From: JBGSYJ01 sp041748075
GTDB lineage: Bacteria > Acidobacteriota > Thermoanaerobaculia > Gp7-AA8
Direction: 5' to 3'
Assembly: GCA_041748075.1 (NCBI GenBank)
Contig: JBGTDX010000145.1
Span: 1 to 21,213, forward strand
DNA length: 21,213 nt
Shown here: positions 8,307-16,037 of the stretch, in pieces
Layout of the letters: each line of letters starts with the position of its first letter
Numbering within the stretch: position 1 is the stretch's first letter
Made by a program: the position numbers and the translations under genes
Notes under the pieces: generated by a model
Told to the model about the DNA's origin: nothing
Database searches by the model: none
What the model saw: only the letters and a program-made list of their open reading frames with translations

Positions 8307-9005
8307 TCAGCCGATGCACTGGCCCGAGTCGACGCGGAGAATCTGACCGGTGATCCTACGTCCGTCCGGGCCCGAGAGAAATGCGACCATGGCGGCGACG
8401 TCCGACGGCTCGACGAGCTCTCCGAGCTGCGTCTCGGCGACCGCCTCATCCCGCCACCTGTCGTCGAGAGCCTCCGTCAGAGGTGTGCGTACCCAGCCCG
8501 GCTCGACGACGTTCACGGTGATACCGAACCGTCCGACTTCACGGCTCACGCTCCGCGACAGGCCGAGCAGGCCGGACTTGCTAGCCGAATATGCTGAAGT
8601 TCCGTACTTTCCACGCGAGCCATTGATCGATCCGATGAGAATGATCCGCCCGCCGCCACTCTTCCGCATGAGCGGAACAGAGTGCCGGATCAGCAGAAAA
8701 GCCCCGCGCAGATTCACCGCCTGAATGCGGTCCCACTCGTCGACACCCAGCTTCCACACGACGGCGTCGCGAGAGATACCCGCGGCGTGAACTGCGACGT
8801 CGAGTCTTCCGGACTCGGATTCAATGCGTCCCACGGCCTGGCTCACGGAGGTGTCGTCGGTGACGTCGCAGTGGATGCCCGCTCCGTCCTTCGTGTCGAG
8901 CGACAGCGCGTTCGTGCCGCCACTTCGCAGCCTCTCGATGATCGCGCCTCCGATCGCACCGTTGCCTCCGGTTACGATGGCAACCCGTCCAACGAGCTCA
9001 TTCAT
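8307..9005 (-). CDS. Short-chain dehydrogenase/reductase, candidate 3-hydroxyacyl-CoA dehydrogenase of benzoyl-CoA degradation
   Basis: The product is 232 residues and a classical SDR. It has the cofactor motif TGGNGAIG at 12-19, the NAG-equivalent H-A-A-G-I segment, NLRGAF, and the catalytic set S126, Y139 and K143 (SAYSASK). The C-terminus carries PGWVRTPLT and GQILRVDSG. The frame stays open far upstream, but the ATG at 9005 is right: it overlaps the bcrD stop as ATGA and starts the Rossmann fold. It is the seventh and last gene of the operon. Oah, encoded in the same operon, makes 3-hydroxypimelyl-CoA, whose next oxidation is done by a 3-hydroxyacyl-CoA dehydrogenase; a FabG/PhaB-like SDR could do that. 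It could also be an alternative ring-alcohol dehydrogenase, as BadH is in Rhodopseudomonas. The substrate is inferred from context only. Confidence 0.88.
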   Translation of the reverse strand: MNELVGRVAIVTGGNGAIGGAIIERLRSGGTNALSLDTKDGAGIHCDVTDDTSVSQAVGRIESESGRLDVAVHAAGISRDAVVWKLGVDEWDRIQAVNLRGAFLLIRHSVPLMRKSGGGRIILIGSINGSRGKYGTSAYSASKSGLLGLSRSVSREVGRFGITVNVVEPGWVRTPLTEALDDRWRDEAVAETQLGELVEPSDVAAMVAFLSGPDGRRITGQILRVDSGQCIG

Positions 9006-9847
9006 GCGACAGTCGTCCGCGTTGCGAGCACGCGGTGCCGGAACGCGCCCCAGAGCGCCGCGCCAATGGCGCCCGCGTGGATCGAAAGCTCGTGGGTGTG
9101 CACCTGGGCGTCGATACCGTCCTCTGAGAGCTTCTCCCGCAGGGCCTCCGCCAGTCCGCCGTCTGCCGCCAGCCCTCCGGTCAGTGCGATGTGATTCTCG
9201 GCTCCGATCGAGCGGAGAAGTTTCGAGTAGCGTCCCGCCATCGACAGGTGAATTCCGCGCAGGATGTCCGGCGTCTGGATTCCGCGGCTGACCATGTTGA
9301 TCACGTCGGTCTCGGCGAGGACGGCACAGATGGAGCTGACCATCTCGGGACTCCTTGCGCCGGCTGAAAGCACACCGACGTCCTCGAGCTGGATTCCGAG
9401 GTAGCGGGCGACGTTCTCCAGAAACTGGCCTGAGCCCGACGCGCATTGTGAAGTCATCTTGTACGCCAGCACTCGCGCATGCTCGTCCATTTTCATGGCG
9501 CGCGCATGAAGCGCCCCGACGTCGAGCACCGCACGCGCCTGCGGCATGAGGTATTGCGCACCGCGTGCGTGCGTGGTCATTCCGTAGAAATGTCCGCGGC
9601 GGAAATCGACCAGCTCTCCCTCCCCGGTGGTTGCTATGTAGGCAATGTCGTGCTCCGCTACACCCGCCTCATGCAACGCGACTTCGAAACCCTCGCGCAC
9701 GACCTTTCGAAGATCACGCCGCCGGATGCGCTCGAGCCTCGTGGTGAGAATCTTCGATTCACCCACTGCGTCAGTGACTGCCACCGCGGTCTTTACGGCA
9801 CCCGATCCGACGTCGATCCCGACGCTCAGGAGCCCTTCGCCTGTCAT
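9002..9847 (-). CDS. bcrD: Benzoyl-CoA reductase subunit D (ATP-hydrolysing activator subunit)
   Basis: The product is 281 residues, matching Thauera BcrD. It is an ASKHA-fold ATPase of the BadF/BadG/BcrA/BcrD family. The phosphate-1 motif (VGIDVGSGAVKTAV) is at 8-21, a T-G-E-G-E segment follows, then the V-L-D-V-G connector. TSQCASGSG near residue 134 supplies the cysteine that helps bind the [4Fe-4S] cluster bridging the two ATPase subunits, and an adenosine motif TGGLAADGG comes later. With BcrA it drives electrons from reduced ferredoxin into the BcrBC core, hydrolysing two ATP per electron pair. The ATG overlaps the bcrA stop and its own stop overlaps the SDR start. The enzyme is cytoplasmic and oxygen-sensitive. 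No key residue appears to be missing. Confidence 0.95.
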   Translation of the reverse strand: MTGEGLLSVGIDVGSGAVKTAVAVTDAVGESKILTTRLERIRRRDLRKVVREGFEVALHEAGVAEHDIAYIATTGEGELVDFRRGHFYGMTTHARGAQYLMPQARAVLDVGALHARAMKMDEHARVLAYKMTSQCASGSGQFLENVARYLGIQLEDVGVLSAGARSPEMVSSICAVLAETDVINMVSRGIQTPDILRGIHLSMAGRYSKLLRSIGAENHIALTGGLAADGGLAEALREKLSEDGIDAQVHTHELSIHAGAIGAALWGAFRHRVLATRTTVA

Positions 9848-11178
9848 GCGGCCGCCTTTTCCGCCCCGCGCCGGGCGAAGAGCGCGGCACCGAGTGCGCC
9901 CGTGTAGATCGATTCGGTGGAGATGTTGAGCGTGCGGTGGCCGTAGTTTTCATCGACGAGGTCGCGCAGCGCGGCGACCGCGGCAAGATTGCGCGCGACA
10001 CCGCCCGTGAACGTGAACTCCTCCTCGATGCCGCCGGAGCGCGCAAGCAGAGACAGGGCGCGAAGGATGATCGCGCGGTGCAGACCGGCGAGAATATCCT
10101 CACGCCGTTGTCCGAGCGAAAGACGGTCGCGAAGCTCCGCTCCGGCGAAGACCGTACACGTACTGTTGATCTTCACGCGGCAGCTGCTCTTCTGAGCGAG
10201 CGGTCCGAGCTCGTGAAGTCCGAGGTTCATCTCGTCCGCGATGTAGCCGAGGTAGCGCCCGCAGCCTGCAGCGCAACGGTCGTTCATCTGAAAACTGGTG
10301 ACGATTCCGCTGTCGTCGGTCTGGATCGCCTTCGTGTCCTGCCCGCCGATGTCGAGCACTGTCCGGGTTCCGGGAAAAAGAGCGTGCGCGCCCAGGCCAT
10401 GACAGAGAATCTCACTGCGGATCTGTTCTTTCGGGAAAGGAAGCCGCTGCCGCCCATAACCAGTGCCGACTGTGTTTTGGTCGAGAACCTCAGTTGCGCG
10501 TACGGCTTCGACCGCCTCACGCAGCCGGTCGGCGTGCGGCGCGAGCAGGGAACCGGCCTCGGCGAGCGTCTTTTCGAGCGCGGGCACGATGTGGCGCGCG
10601 AACGCTCCGTCATGAGCCGAGTTCTCGACGACGAGAATCGCTGCGTCGAAAATGCCGGAAAGCGTCTCGAACGTGATTCCTTTCGGATCGGCATGCTGTT
10701 CGGCGAGCCCCATGTAGTCCGCGGCCGCGAGGTCGCGGAAAAAGTCGCTCTTGCGCGTCGACCGTTCGGAATAGTGCACCCGAGCGCGCGCGCTCATTTC
10801 ATCGGCGATCGACTCGATCAGCTCGCGGAGCTCGCGCTGGTAGCGCTCATGACGCGGCACGAGCGCAACGGCCTGCATCTCGTCGCGTAGCGCATCGAGC
10901 TGCTCGAGATGCTGATGCAGCCGGAAAGCCCTCTCGAGAGCGCGGACGAATTCTTCCTCCGCAATGCCCAGACCCACCTGATCGGCGACCCGCTGGTGCA
11001 TCAGCGAGAAGCGGGTGTTCACGAGCGCCTCTTCACGCACGATCCGGGCAGCTACATCGTAGTTGCTGCGGCTGTTCGTGATTCCCCGTCCGACGATATT
11101 GCCGCTCTCGTCCATCACGACCGCTTTGGTCGTGGTCGAGCCGAGGTCGATGCCGATCCAGACGTCGATGGAGCTCAT
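9844..11178 (-). CDS. bcrA: Benzoyl-CoA reductase subunit A (ATP-hydrolysing activator subunit)
   Basis: The product is 444 residues, close to Thauera BcrA (about 436) and longer than the compact activators of 2-hydroxyacyl-CoA dehydratases. It contains the ASKHA phosphate-1 motif GIDLGSTTTKAVV at 9-21 and a family-specific helical insertion (about 45-200). VLDIGGQDTKAI follows near 275-286, then NDRCAAGCGRYL near 298-310 with the cluster cysteine, and the adenosine motif TGGVARN near 400. It pairs with BcrD to form the ATP-dependent electron activase of the class I enzyme. The stop overlaps the bcrD start and the ATG overlaps the bcrB stop. GGTGAG lies 3 bases before the ATG. The long form of this subunit points to the Thauera type rather than the Azoarcus Bzd type. 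Confidence 0.95.
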   Translation of the reverse strand: MSSIDVWIGIDLGSTTTKAVVMDESGNIVGRGITNSRSNYDVAARIVREEALVNTRFSLMHQRVADQVGLGIAEEEFVRALERAFRLHQHLEQLDALRDEMQAVALVPRHERYQRELRELIESIADEMSARARVHYSERSTRKSDFFRDLAAADYMGLAEQHADPKGITFETLSGIFDAAILVVENSAHDGAFARHIVPALEKTLAEAGSLLAPHADRLREAVEAVRATEVLDQNTVGTGYGRQRLPFPKEQIRSEILCHGLGAHALFPGTRTVLDIGGQDTKAIQTDDSGIVTSFQMNDRCAAGCGRYLGYIADEMNLGLHELGPLAQKSSCRVKINSTCTVFAGAELRDRLSLGQRREDILAGLHRAIILRALSLLARSGGIEEEFTFTGGVARNLAAVAALRDLVDENYGHRTLNISTESIYTGALGAALFARRGAEKAAA

Positions 11179-12470
11179 GCGCTCACCGTTTGCCGTTTCT
11201 GATCGAGCATCTGAAGGTAGCTTTCGATCCGGTTCTTCACGTTCGCGGCGGAGAAATAGCGCGGATCCACCAGGTCGCTCTCGATGAAGGCTCCGGGAAT
11301 TCCGGTCTTCGCTTCCAGCTGTCGCAGCATGAGCAGCTGCCCGACACTGAACGAGTTGCAGCTCTTGACGCTGTTGATCAGAAATCCGTCCGCCTTGTAC
11401 TCGCGCACGTACTGCTCGAGGAGTGCGAGTCGCGAGGGAAGTCCGAGGTTCGTGTAGCAGCCGAGGCAGTACTCGGCGAGCGTCTCGAGCGGGCGCGAAG
11501 GATCGTGGCGGAAGCCGCGGTCGTACAGACCTCCGACCTTCGTGTAGGTGCTGGCTACGACCACGGCACCCTCGTCGTAGAACATCTTCCAGAACTCCCG
11601 GAAGCTCGTCCAGTTCGGTGGACCTTCCACGATCAGGCGATAGCGCTCCGGACCCATCGGGCCGTCGGGCGTGATCGGTCCCTCGCCCGCAGCGATTCTG
11701 GCTTCCACCTCCTCGCGCAGCGTGCTGTAGTAGTCGACTGCGCCGGGCATACCACGGAACGCGCTGAAGATCGGTCCGATGTAGTAGACGCCGCCGAAGT
11801 AGGCATCGATCGGCGATGGAACGTGCTTCGCGCTCTCCATGACCGCGACCAGATCGTCCTCAGCCTTCGAAGAGAGGGCAAGCATTTCCCGGAGCCGGTC
11901 CTCGTCGTATTTCCGGCCGCTCACCTCCTCGAGTTTCGGGATGACCTCCGTCCTGATCTGCTCGACGACGTAATCGCGCTGGTGCGGATGAATGATGCCG
12001 TCCGCCTGATACGGAACGTGAAGCATCGCGACGGGACAGTCATACTCCTCGCGGAGCAGCTCGAACCACTTCAGGAACGTGAAGCAGCCGGTGTATGAAA
12101 GGAGCAGAAGGTCGGGCTTAGGCAGCTTCGTGCCGGTCGGACCGATGTTGCCCTTCTTCAGCATGCCGATGTCGCACTTCACATACGTGCAGACGTCTTC
12201 ACTGTGACCTTGTTTCTCGGCCTCCGCGATGTACTCGCCCGAGAGCTTGCGCATTCCGGACTGAAGCGCATTGATTTCCGGGAGCACTGGAAGAAGATCG
12301 AACGAGCGGACCAGCTCATTGAGATTTCCCGGAACGAACGTGTAGACCACCTTGCGGCCGTCGTCGTTGGCGGTTGCAAGGGCATCGTAATGCGCAGAGA
12401 TCATCTCCTTCTGCATGACCATGCTGCGTTCCTTCGAGACGGATGCCGGGTGCTCGATGATTTTGGTCAT
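11175..12470 (-). CDS. bcrB: Benzoyl-CoA reductase subunit B (core subunit)
   Basis: The product is 431 residues, essentially the length of Thauera BcrB. It is a member of the HgdB/2-hydroxyacyl-CoA dehydratase D-component fold. Visible signatures are VVYTFVPGNLNELVRS, CTYVKCDIGMLKKGN, LLSYTGCFTF, EYCLGCYTNLGLPSR, and the late block NSVKSCNSFSVGQ followed by IESDLVDPRYFS. Conserved cysteines in these blocks would hold a [4Fe-4S] cluster next to the benzoyl-CoA site. With BcrC it catalyses the two-electron dearomatisation of benzoyl-CoA to cyclohexa-1,5-diene-1-carbonyl-CoA. The reading frame is open for almost 200 more codons upstream, over bcrC, but this start gives the ATGA overlap seen at every other junction. 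GGAG stands 6 bases before it. An ATG at 12482 is a weaker alternative. Confidence 0.95.
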   Translation of the reverse strand: MTKIIEHPASVSKERSMVMQKEMISAHYDALATANDDGRKVVYTFVPGNLNELVRSFDLLPVLPEINALQSGMRKLSGEYIAEAEKQGHSEDVCTYVKCDIGMLKKGNIGPTGTKLPKPDLLLLSYTGCFTFLKWFELLREEYDCPVAMLHVPYQADGIIHPHQRDYVVEQIRTEVIPKLEEVSGRKYDEDRLREMLALSSKAEDDLVAVMESAKHVPSPIDAYFGGVYYIGPIFSAFRGMPGAVDYYSTLREEVEARIAAGEGPITPDGPMGPERYRLIVEGPPNWTSFREFWKMFYDEGAVVVASTYTKVGGLYDRGFRHDPSRPLETLAEYCLGCYTNLGLPSRLALLEQYVREYKADGFLINSVKSCNSFSVGQLLMLRQLEAKTGIPGAFIESDLVDPRYFSAANVKNRIESYLQMLDQKRQTVSA

Positions 12471-13639
12471 GATTCGCTCCATAGTCGGATCGAGTCGGAA
12501 AATGTTCCGGCCTGTTCCCGGATTACGGCGAACTGGCCGGTGTCCTCCGAGTACTTGAATTCGGTGTGAGGGATCCCGGCGCGGTCGAGTGCGCTGACGA
12601 GCATCGGCTGATCGAGCAGCGCCGGATCGCAGAAACTGGCGGCGGAGAAGATCACGCCCTCGGCACGATTTTTCCGGGTGGAATCGACGAGCCAGGCGCC
12701 GCGGTTCCCTTCTGCCGCGTAACGCGACGCGGTCGAGACGCTCTGTGTGAGATATGCATGCGAGAGATTCTCGAGCGGGTCTCCTTCGACGTCGATGTCG
12801 TCGACGATCCAGCGCAATCCGAGGAGCAGATCGTCGTCGACGACCCAGCAGCCGGCGCGTTCGAGCGTGACGAGCAGGCCGTGCGGGGGTTGTTCGCAGA
12901 ACATGCCGACCAGAATGATGCGGCTCTGGTCCTGTTCTTTTCGCTCGGGGTCTCGCGGAGCTTCCTCGAGGTACTTGCGAAGAAGCACCGTGTGCTCTTC
13001 TGGTGGAAGCACATTGCCCGCGCGGAGAAAATAGTAGACCTCCGAGAGCGGGAAGAACCACGGAGTGAGACTGCGCACGCGATAGAGCTCGCGGAGGACA
13101 GCGCGATTCTCGTTATATACCGCGATGCTCTCGCGGAGGTTTTCATCGGTGACTTCACGCCCAGCCATCACGGCAAAGTCATCGCGGAGCTGGGCCAGCT
13201 CGTGCTTCCAGAACGACCCGCCGACCCGGCCTTCGAAGTTCTGAGGAACATCGATGTAGCGAACGTAGCGTTCTGGAAAAAGAATCGACCACATGCCAGA
13301 AAGGTTCCGGATGACATCGCAGATTGCGGGGAAGAGCATTCCGTCGAGCATGTCGAGACGGCCGGACAGCGCGAGCTCGATGGTGCTGCGCGGAATGCGG
13401 CAGATGTAGCTCTGGAAGTAGGCGTCGCCGCGGACGATCTCGAGCCGGTCGCCGCCGCCCATGATTCCGACCGGAAGCATTCCCGCGGCATGGATCAACT
13501 CGCGCGGAACATAGATCGGCATGTGACCGATCGCTCTCCTTCCCTCGACGCGGTTCTTCCATCCGCTGACGACCGTGAGGTCGACATCTTCGTAGAGCAG
13601 GCGCGCATACTCGATGAGATCCTGCAGTTGCTGTCTCAT
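12467..13639 (-). CDS. bcrC: Benzoyl-CoA reductase subunit C (core subunit)
   Basis: The product is 390 residues; Thauera BcrC is about 384. It has the same dehydratase-like fold as BcrB. Signatures are GHMPIYVPRELIHAAGMLPV near 38-57, the FQSYICRIPRSTIELAL block, LFPAICDVIRNLSGMW, GMFCEQPPHGLL, and SAASFCDPALLDQP. Cysteines in these blocks are candidates for cluster binding and active-site contact. It forms the catalytic BcrBC half of class I benzoyl-CoA reductase. The start at 13639 overlaps the oah stop as ATGA. The ribosome-binding site is weak, so translation probably depends on coupling. A longer in-frame version to 13702 would run into oah and is not supported. The assignment as C rather than B rests on length and on the conserved bcrC-bcrB-bcrA-bcrD order. 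Confidence 0.94.
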   Translation of the reverse strand: MRQQLQDLIEYARLLYEDVDLTVVSGWKNRVEGRRAIGHMPIYVPRELIHAAGMLPVGIMGGGDRLEIVRGDAYFQSYICRIPRSTIELALSGRLDMLDGMLFPAICDVIRNLSGMWSILFPERYVRYIDVPQNFEGRVGGSFWKHELAQLRDDFAVMAGREVTDENLRESIAVYNENRAVLRELYRVRSLTPWFFPLSEVYYFLRAGNVLPPEEHTVLLRKYLEEAPRDPERKEQDQSRIILVGMFCEQPPHGLLVTLERAGCWVVDDDLLLGLRWIVDDIDVEGDPLENLSHAYLTQSVSTASRYAAEGNRGAWLVDSTRKNRAEGVIFSAASFCDPALLDQPMLVSALDRAGIPHTEFKYSEDTGQFAVIREQAGTFSDSIRLWSES

Positions 13640-14739
13640 TGCTCGACTTTCGCCGCGGGGGCCACCCATGGCGCGATTTCCTCGATCAGATCGTCGCCCC
13701 ATGCAGCGCCCTCGGCGAGCCTGCGGCGGAGCAGAATGAAGTCGACTTCGCGCTGCGTCTTCGTGCCGTGATGGAAGGCGCGGAAGCCCGCGTTCGCCTC
13801 CGTCATCATGTTCAACGACAGCCAGGCGCGGTTGCTCTCACGGTTCCGGTCCCAGTGCTCGAGCTTGTGCTTGCGGATGCTCTCGACCGTCTTGGTCAGG
13901 CAGTCGGGCATCGTGTACAGCAGCTTGGTCGCCAGGTCATCGACGGCGTCATCGAGCAGCGTAAGGTCGACCGTGCCGCTTTCGATCAGCCTTTTCGCTT
14001 CCTCCCGGGCGGCTCCCCCCTTCGATTCCCCGATCACGACGCGGCCCCAGTCGTCGAGAACACGGTCGGTCACCACCATGGGATTCGGGACCCAGTCACC
14101 ACCCACCCGGAGTGCCGGGACGATCTGCGTGAGTCCACCGAGCCAGTAGAAGCGGTGCGCGCTCCAGACCTGGCAGAGTGTGGCGCTGTACATGGCCCTC
14201 TCGATGCCGACGAACAGCGGAAGAAAGTCGGTGCTGCCGCCGTCGGGTGCCGAGCCATGTTTCGGTCCGGCCTGACTGAAGACCGCAAGGTCGCTCGCGA
14301 CCGAGAAGTCGCACGCCATTCCGATCTCCTGCCCTCCGCCGACCCGCATCCCGTTAGCCCGTGAGATCACGGGTTTGTCGCACTGCAGCACGGCGGTGAC
14401 CATGTCATTGAACAGCCGCATGTACTGGCGGTACTCGTTCGGCCTTCCTGCGTACACCTCGGCGTACTCGCGGGTGTTGCCGCCGGTGCAGAATGCCTGC
14501 GTGCCGGCACCCGTCAGAACGACCGCCACAGCTGCGCGATCGTTGCTCGCAGCACGCAACGCGAGAATGATCTCTTTGAGCATCTCGGTCGTGTAGCTGT
14601 TCAGCTCCCCCGGGTTGTTCAGCGTGATCCATACGTTGTGCAGCCCATCCACGGGCACATCGCTCCGGTCGAGAATGGGCCGCTTCGACACTGCGATCAT
14701 GCGAGGCTCCGACTCTGGTACGAGGTTGTGGTCTTTCAT
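13636..14739 (-). CDS. oah: 6-oxocyclohex-1-ene-1-carbonyl-CoA hydrolase
   Basis: This crotonase-superfamily enzyme adds water and opens the ring of 6-oxocyclohex-1-ene-1-carbonyl-CoA, giving 3-hydroxypimelyl-CoA. The product is 367 residues, which fits Oah/BamA (about 375-380) and is clearly longer than ordinary enoyl-CoA hydratases. Visible blocks are WITLNNPGELNSYTTEML, the oxyanion-hole segment FCTGGNTREYAEVYAGRPNE near 105-124, the second oxyanion block NGMRVGGGQEIGMACDFSVA, and SQAGPKHGSAPDGGSTDFLP. A C-terminal helical extension (about 270-367) carries E-S-N-R-A-W. AAGGAG at 14745-14750 sits 5 bases before the ATG, the best ribosome-binding site within the operon. Both ends overlap neighbours by ATGA. 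Oah/BamA is the usual marker for anaerobic aromatic degradation. Confidence 0.96.
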   Translation of the reverse strand: MKDHNLVPESEPRMIAVSKRPILDRSDVPVDGLHNVWITLNNPGELNSYTTEMLKEIILALRAASNDRAAVAVVLTGAGTQAFCTGGNTREYAEVYAGRPNEYRQYMRLFNDMVTAVLQCDKPVISRANGMRVGGGQEIGMACDFSVASDLAVFSQAGPKHGSAPDGGSTDFLPLFVGIERAMYSATLCQVWSAHRFYWLGGLTQIVPALRVGGDWVPNPMVVTDRVLDDWGRVVIGESKGGAAREEAKRLIESGTVDLTLLDDAVDDLATKLLYTMPDCLTKTVESIRKHKLEHWDRNRESNRAWLSLNMMTEANAGFRAFHHGTKTQREVDFILLRRRLAEGAAWGDDLIEEIAPWVAPAAKVEQ

Positions 14740-15821
14740 CGATACTCCTTCCCGTTCGGCACGACGATCGGACGGCGGCGAAGCTGGTGATTCGCGGCGC
14801 TCTGAAAGAGCTGTGGAAGCTCGTCGAGCGCGTGTTGCTCGACGAACGGTGCGAGCTTCACTTTGCCGCCGAGTACGAGATCGAGTGCGGCGGGATAGCG
14901 CGCGGGATCACAGCCCCAGTTGCCTCGAGCGGTCGCGTCGAAGGCCATCAGGTTCGAAAGCCGCAGCGAAACCTTGTCCGTGGTGAATCCGACGACGGCG
15001 AGATAACCGCCGTGGTCCAGCAGACCGAATGCGGTCTCCTGGCCGGCGGCCGTGCCGCTCATCTCGAAAATCTTCAGCCCCAGTGAGCCCTTTCCGCTCG
15101 TGCGCGAGAGCTCCCGAACTGCATTCCTGATGTCTTTTGCAGCGACGTTCTCAGGATTCAACGTAACGGCCGCACCGTGGTCTCCCGCCACTGCCAGGCG
15201 TGCATCATCGACATCAATCGCAACGACGGCTGCGCCGAAAGCGGCCGCGATCTGGACGCCGAAGCTTCCGATCCCACCCGCACCGACCACGACGGCGACG
15301 TCATCATTCCCAAGGCCTGCCCGAACAATCGCCTCGTAGGGAGTGGTGACGGCGTCAGCGACGACCGACAGCATCTCGAGCGAGACCCCGGGTGGCAACT
15401 CGTCGGGAACGGTGCAGAGTCCGCGGGCCGGCACCAGCACATGCGTGGCAAAACCTCCGTTGCCGTCGTTGCCGGGCATGAACTGATCGCGGCAGATCGT
15501 CGGACGGCCTGCGCGGCATGCTTTGCATTTGCCGCACGGAATCACCGCCGGCACGATGACCGACCGGCCATGGAAGGATTCCGCACCCTCTCCCGCGGCG
15601 ACCACCCGCCCGGCAATCTCATGTCCGAGCACGAGGGGAAGTGGGTGACGGGTGGGAACACCGTGAAACGCAAAGGAGAGGTCGGTGTGGCAGAGACCGC
15701 AGGCAGCAACTTCGATGATCACCTCTCCCGGACCCGCAGTCATCGAAGCGAAGGTTTCCCTCTGAAGAGTGCCGTTTTGCGCGATGAGCTTGTATCCATG
15801 CGCGTGGTCGATCTGCAGCAA
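14736..15821 (-). CDS. had: 6-hydroxycyclohex-1-ene-1-carbonyl-CoA dehydrogenase
   Basis: This is a zinc-containing medium-chain alcohol dehydrogenase of 361 residues (Thauera Had is about 368). It oxidises the ring alcohol to 6-oxocyclohex-1-ene-1-carbonyl-CoA with NAD+. The catalytic zinc motif CGLCHTD is at 41-47 and GHE at 66-68. Four structural-zinc cysteines lie in the CGKCKACRAGRPTIC block near 98-112. The coenzyme motif VVGAGGIGSFG lies near 180-190. The start chosen is a TTG with a full AGGAGG six bases upstream. A GTG at 15866, 15 codons earlier, has no ribosome-binding site and would place AGGAGG inside the coding region. It is first in the operon and its stop overlaps the oah start. 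Identity as Had rather than a general alcohol dehydrogenase rests on the oah/bcr context and its overall match to that family. Confidence 0.92.
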   Translation of the reverse strand: MLQIDHAHGYKLIAQNGTLQRETFASMTAGPGEVIIEVAACGLCHTDLSFAFHGVPTRHPLPLVLGHEIAGRVVAAGEGAESFHGRSVIVPAVIPCGKCKACRAGRPTICRDQFMPGNDGNGGFATHVLVPARGLCTVPDELPPGVSLEMLSVVADAVTTPYEAIVRAGLGNDDVAVVVGAGGIGSFGVQIAAAFGAAVVAIDVDDARLAVAGDHGAAVTLNPENVAAKDIRNAVRELSRTSGKGSLGLKIFEMSGTAAGQETAFGLLDHGGYLAVVGFTTDKVSLRLSNLMAFDATARGNWGCDPARYPAALDLVLGGKVKLAPFVEQHALDELPQLFQSAANHQLRRRPIVVPNGKEYR

Positions 15822-15827
15822 CGTTGA

Positions 15828-15833
15828 CCTCCT
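15828..15833 (-). promoter_or_regulatory. Ribosome-binding site that sets the had start
   Basis: The minus strand reads AGGAGG, TCAACG, TTG. This is a complete Shine-Dalgarno with a 6-base spacer to the TTG at 15821-15819, and it decides between that codon and the upstream GTG. Confidence 0.75.
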
Positions 15834-15855
15834 GAGTGGATCCTCGATCGTACGA

Positions 15856-15861
15856 AGATTA
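15856..15861 (-). promoter_or_regulatory. Weak candidate -10 for the had-oah-bcr operon
   Basis: The minus strand reads TAATCT. Initiation about 7 bases on (near 15849) would give a leader of about 28 bases containing AGGAGG and would exclude the GTG at 15866. There is no convincing -35 at the right distance. Further upstream, CCTCTG (15892-15897) and CAGAGG (15915-15920) form an inverted repeat that could be an operator. Confidence 0.25.
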
Positions 15862-16008
15862 GCCACATACGGGGGTGCGTCCCGTCACCGGCCTCTGTGA
15901 CATTGCTTACGATGCAGAGGATTGAGGTCCGGAGCTTCAGTCCAACTGGAGCGCGAGCAGGCTGGACGTTGCACGCGACGTTCCCTCTGCTGTCTACTTC
16001 CCCCGGTG

Positions 16009-16037
16009 TTGACATATTGATGACTTGGATGTATGCT
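16009..16037 (+). promoter_or_regulatory. Strong sigma-70-type promoter for vapBC
   Basis: A perfect TTGACA at 16009-16014, a 17-base spacer and TATGCT at 16032-16037 form the best promoter in the window. The expected start (16044-16045) falls on the antitoxin ATG, implying a leaderless mRNA. TTGATG occurs at 16017 and 16038, 21 bases or two helical turns apart, with TTGGATG between. These may be half-sites for autoregulation by the ribbon-helix-helix antitoxin. Confidence 0.7.

Noticed and set aside
8301..8308. GACGCGTC palindrome at the operon end as a terminator
   Set aside because: Only 8 bases with no loop or T-tract and overlapping the SDR stop; too short to form a terminator hairpin.
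9006..9446. N-terminal extension of the SDR frame to 9446
   Set aside because: It lies over bcrD, has no SDR similarity, and the Rossmann motif sits where an SDR starting at 9005 should have it.
9937..10890. 317-codon plus-strand frame antisense to bcrA
   Set aside because: Shadow of bcrA codon usage; no start signal or domain.
12471..13061. Long N-terminal extension of bcrB (open frame to 13061)
   Set aside because: It overlaps bcrC entirely and is arginine-rich; BcrB length and the ATGA overlap fix the start at 12470.
12566..13771. 401-codon plus-strand frame antisense to bcrC/oah
   Set aside because: It runs across the junction of two real overlapping genes and shows no domain.
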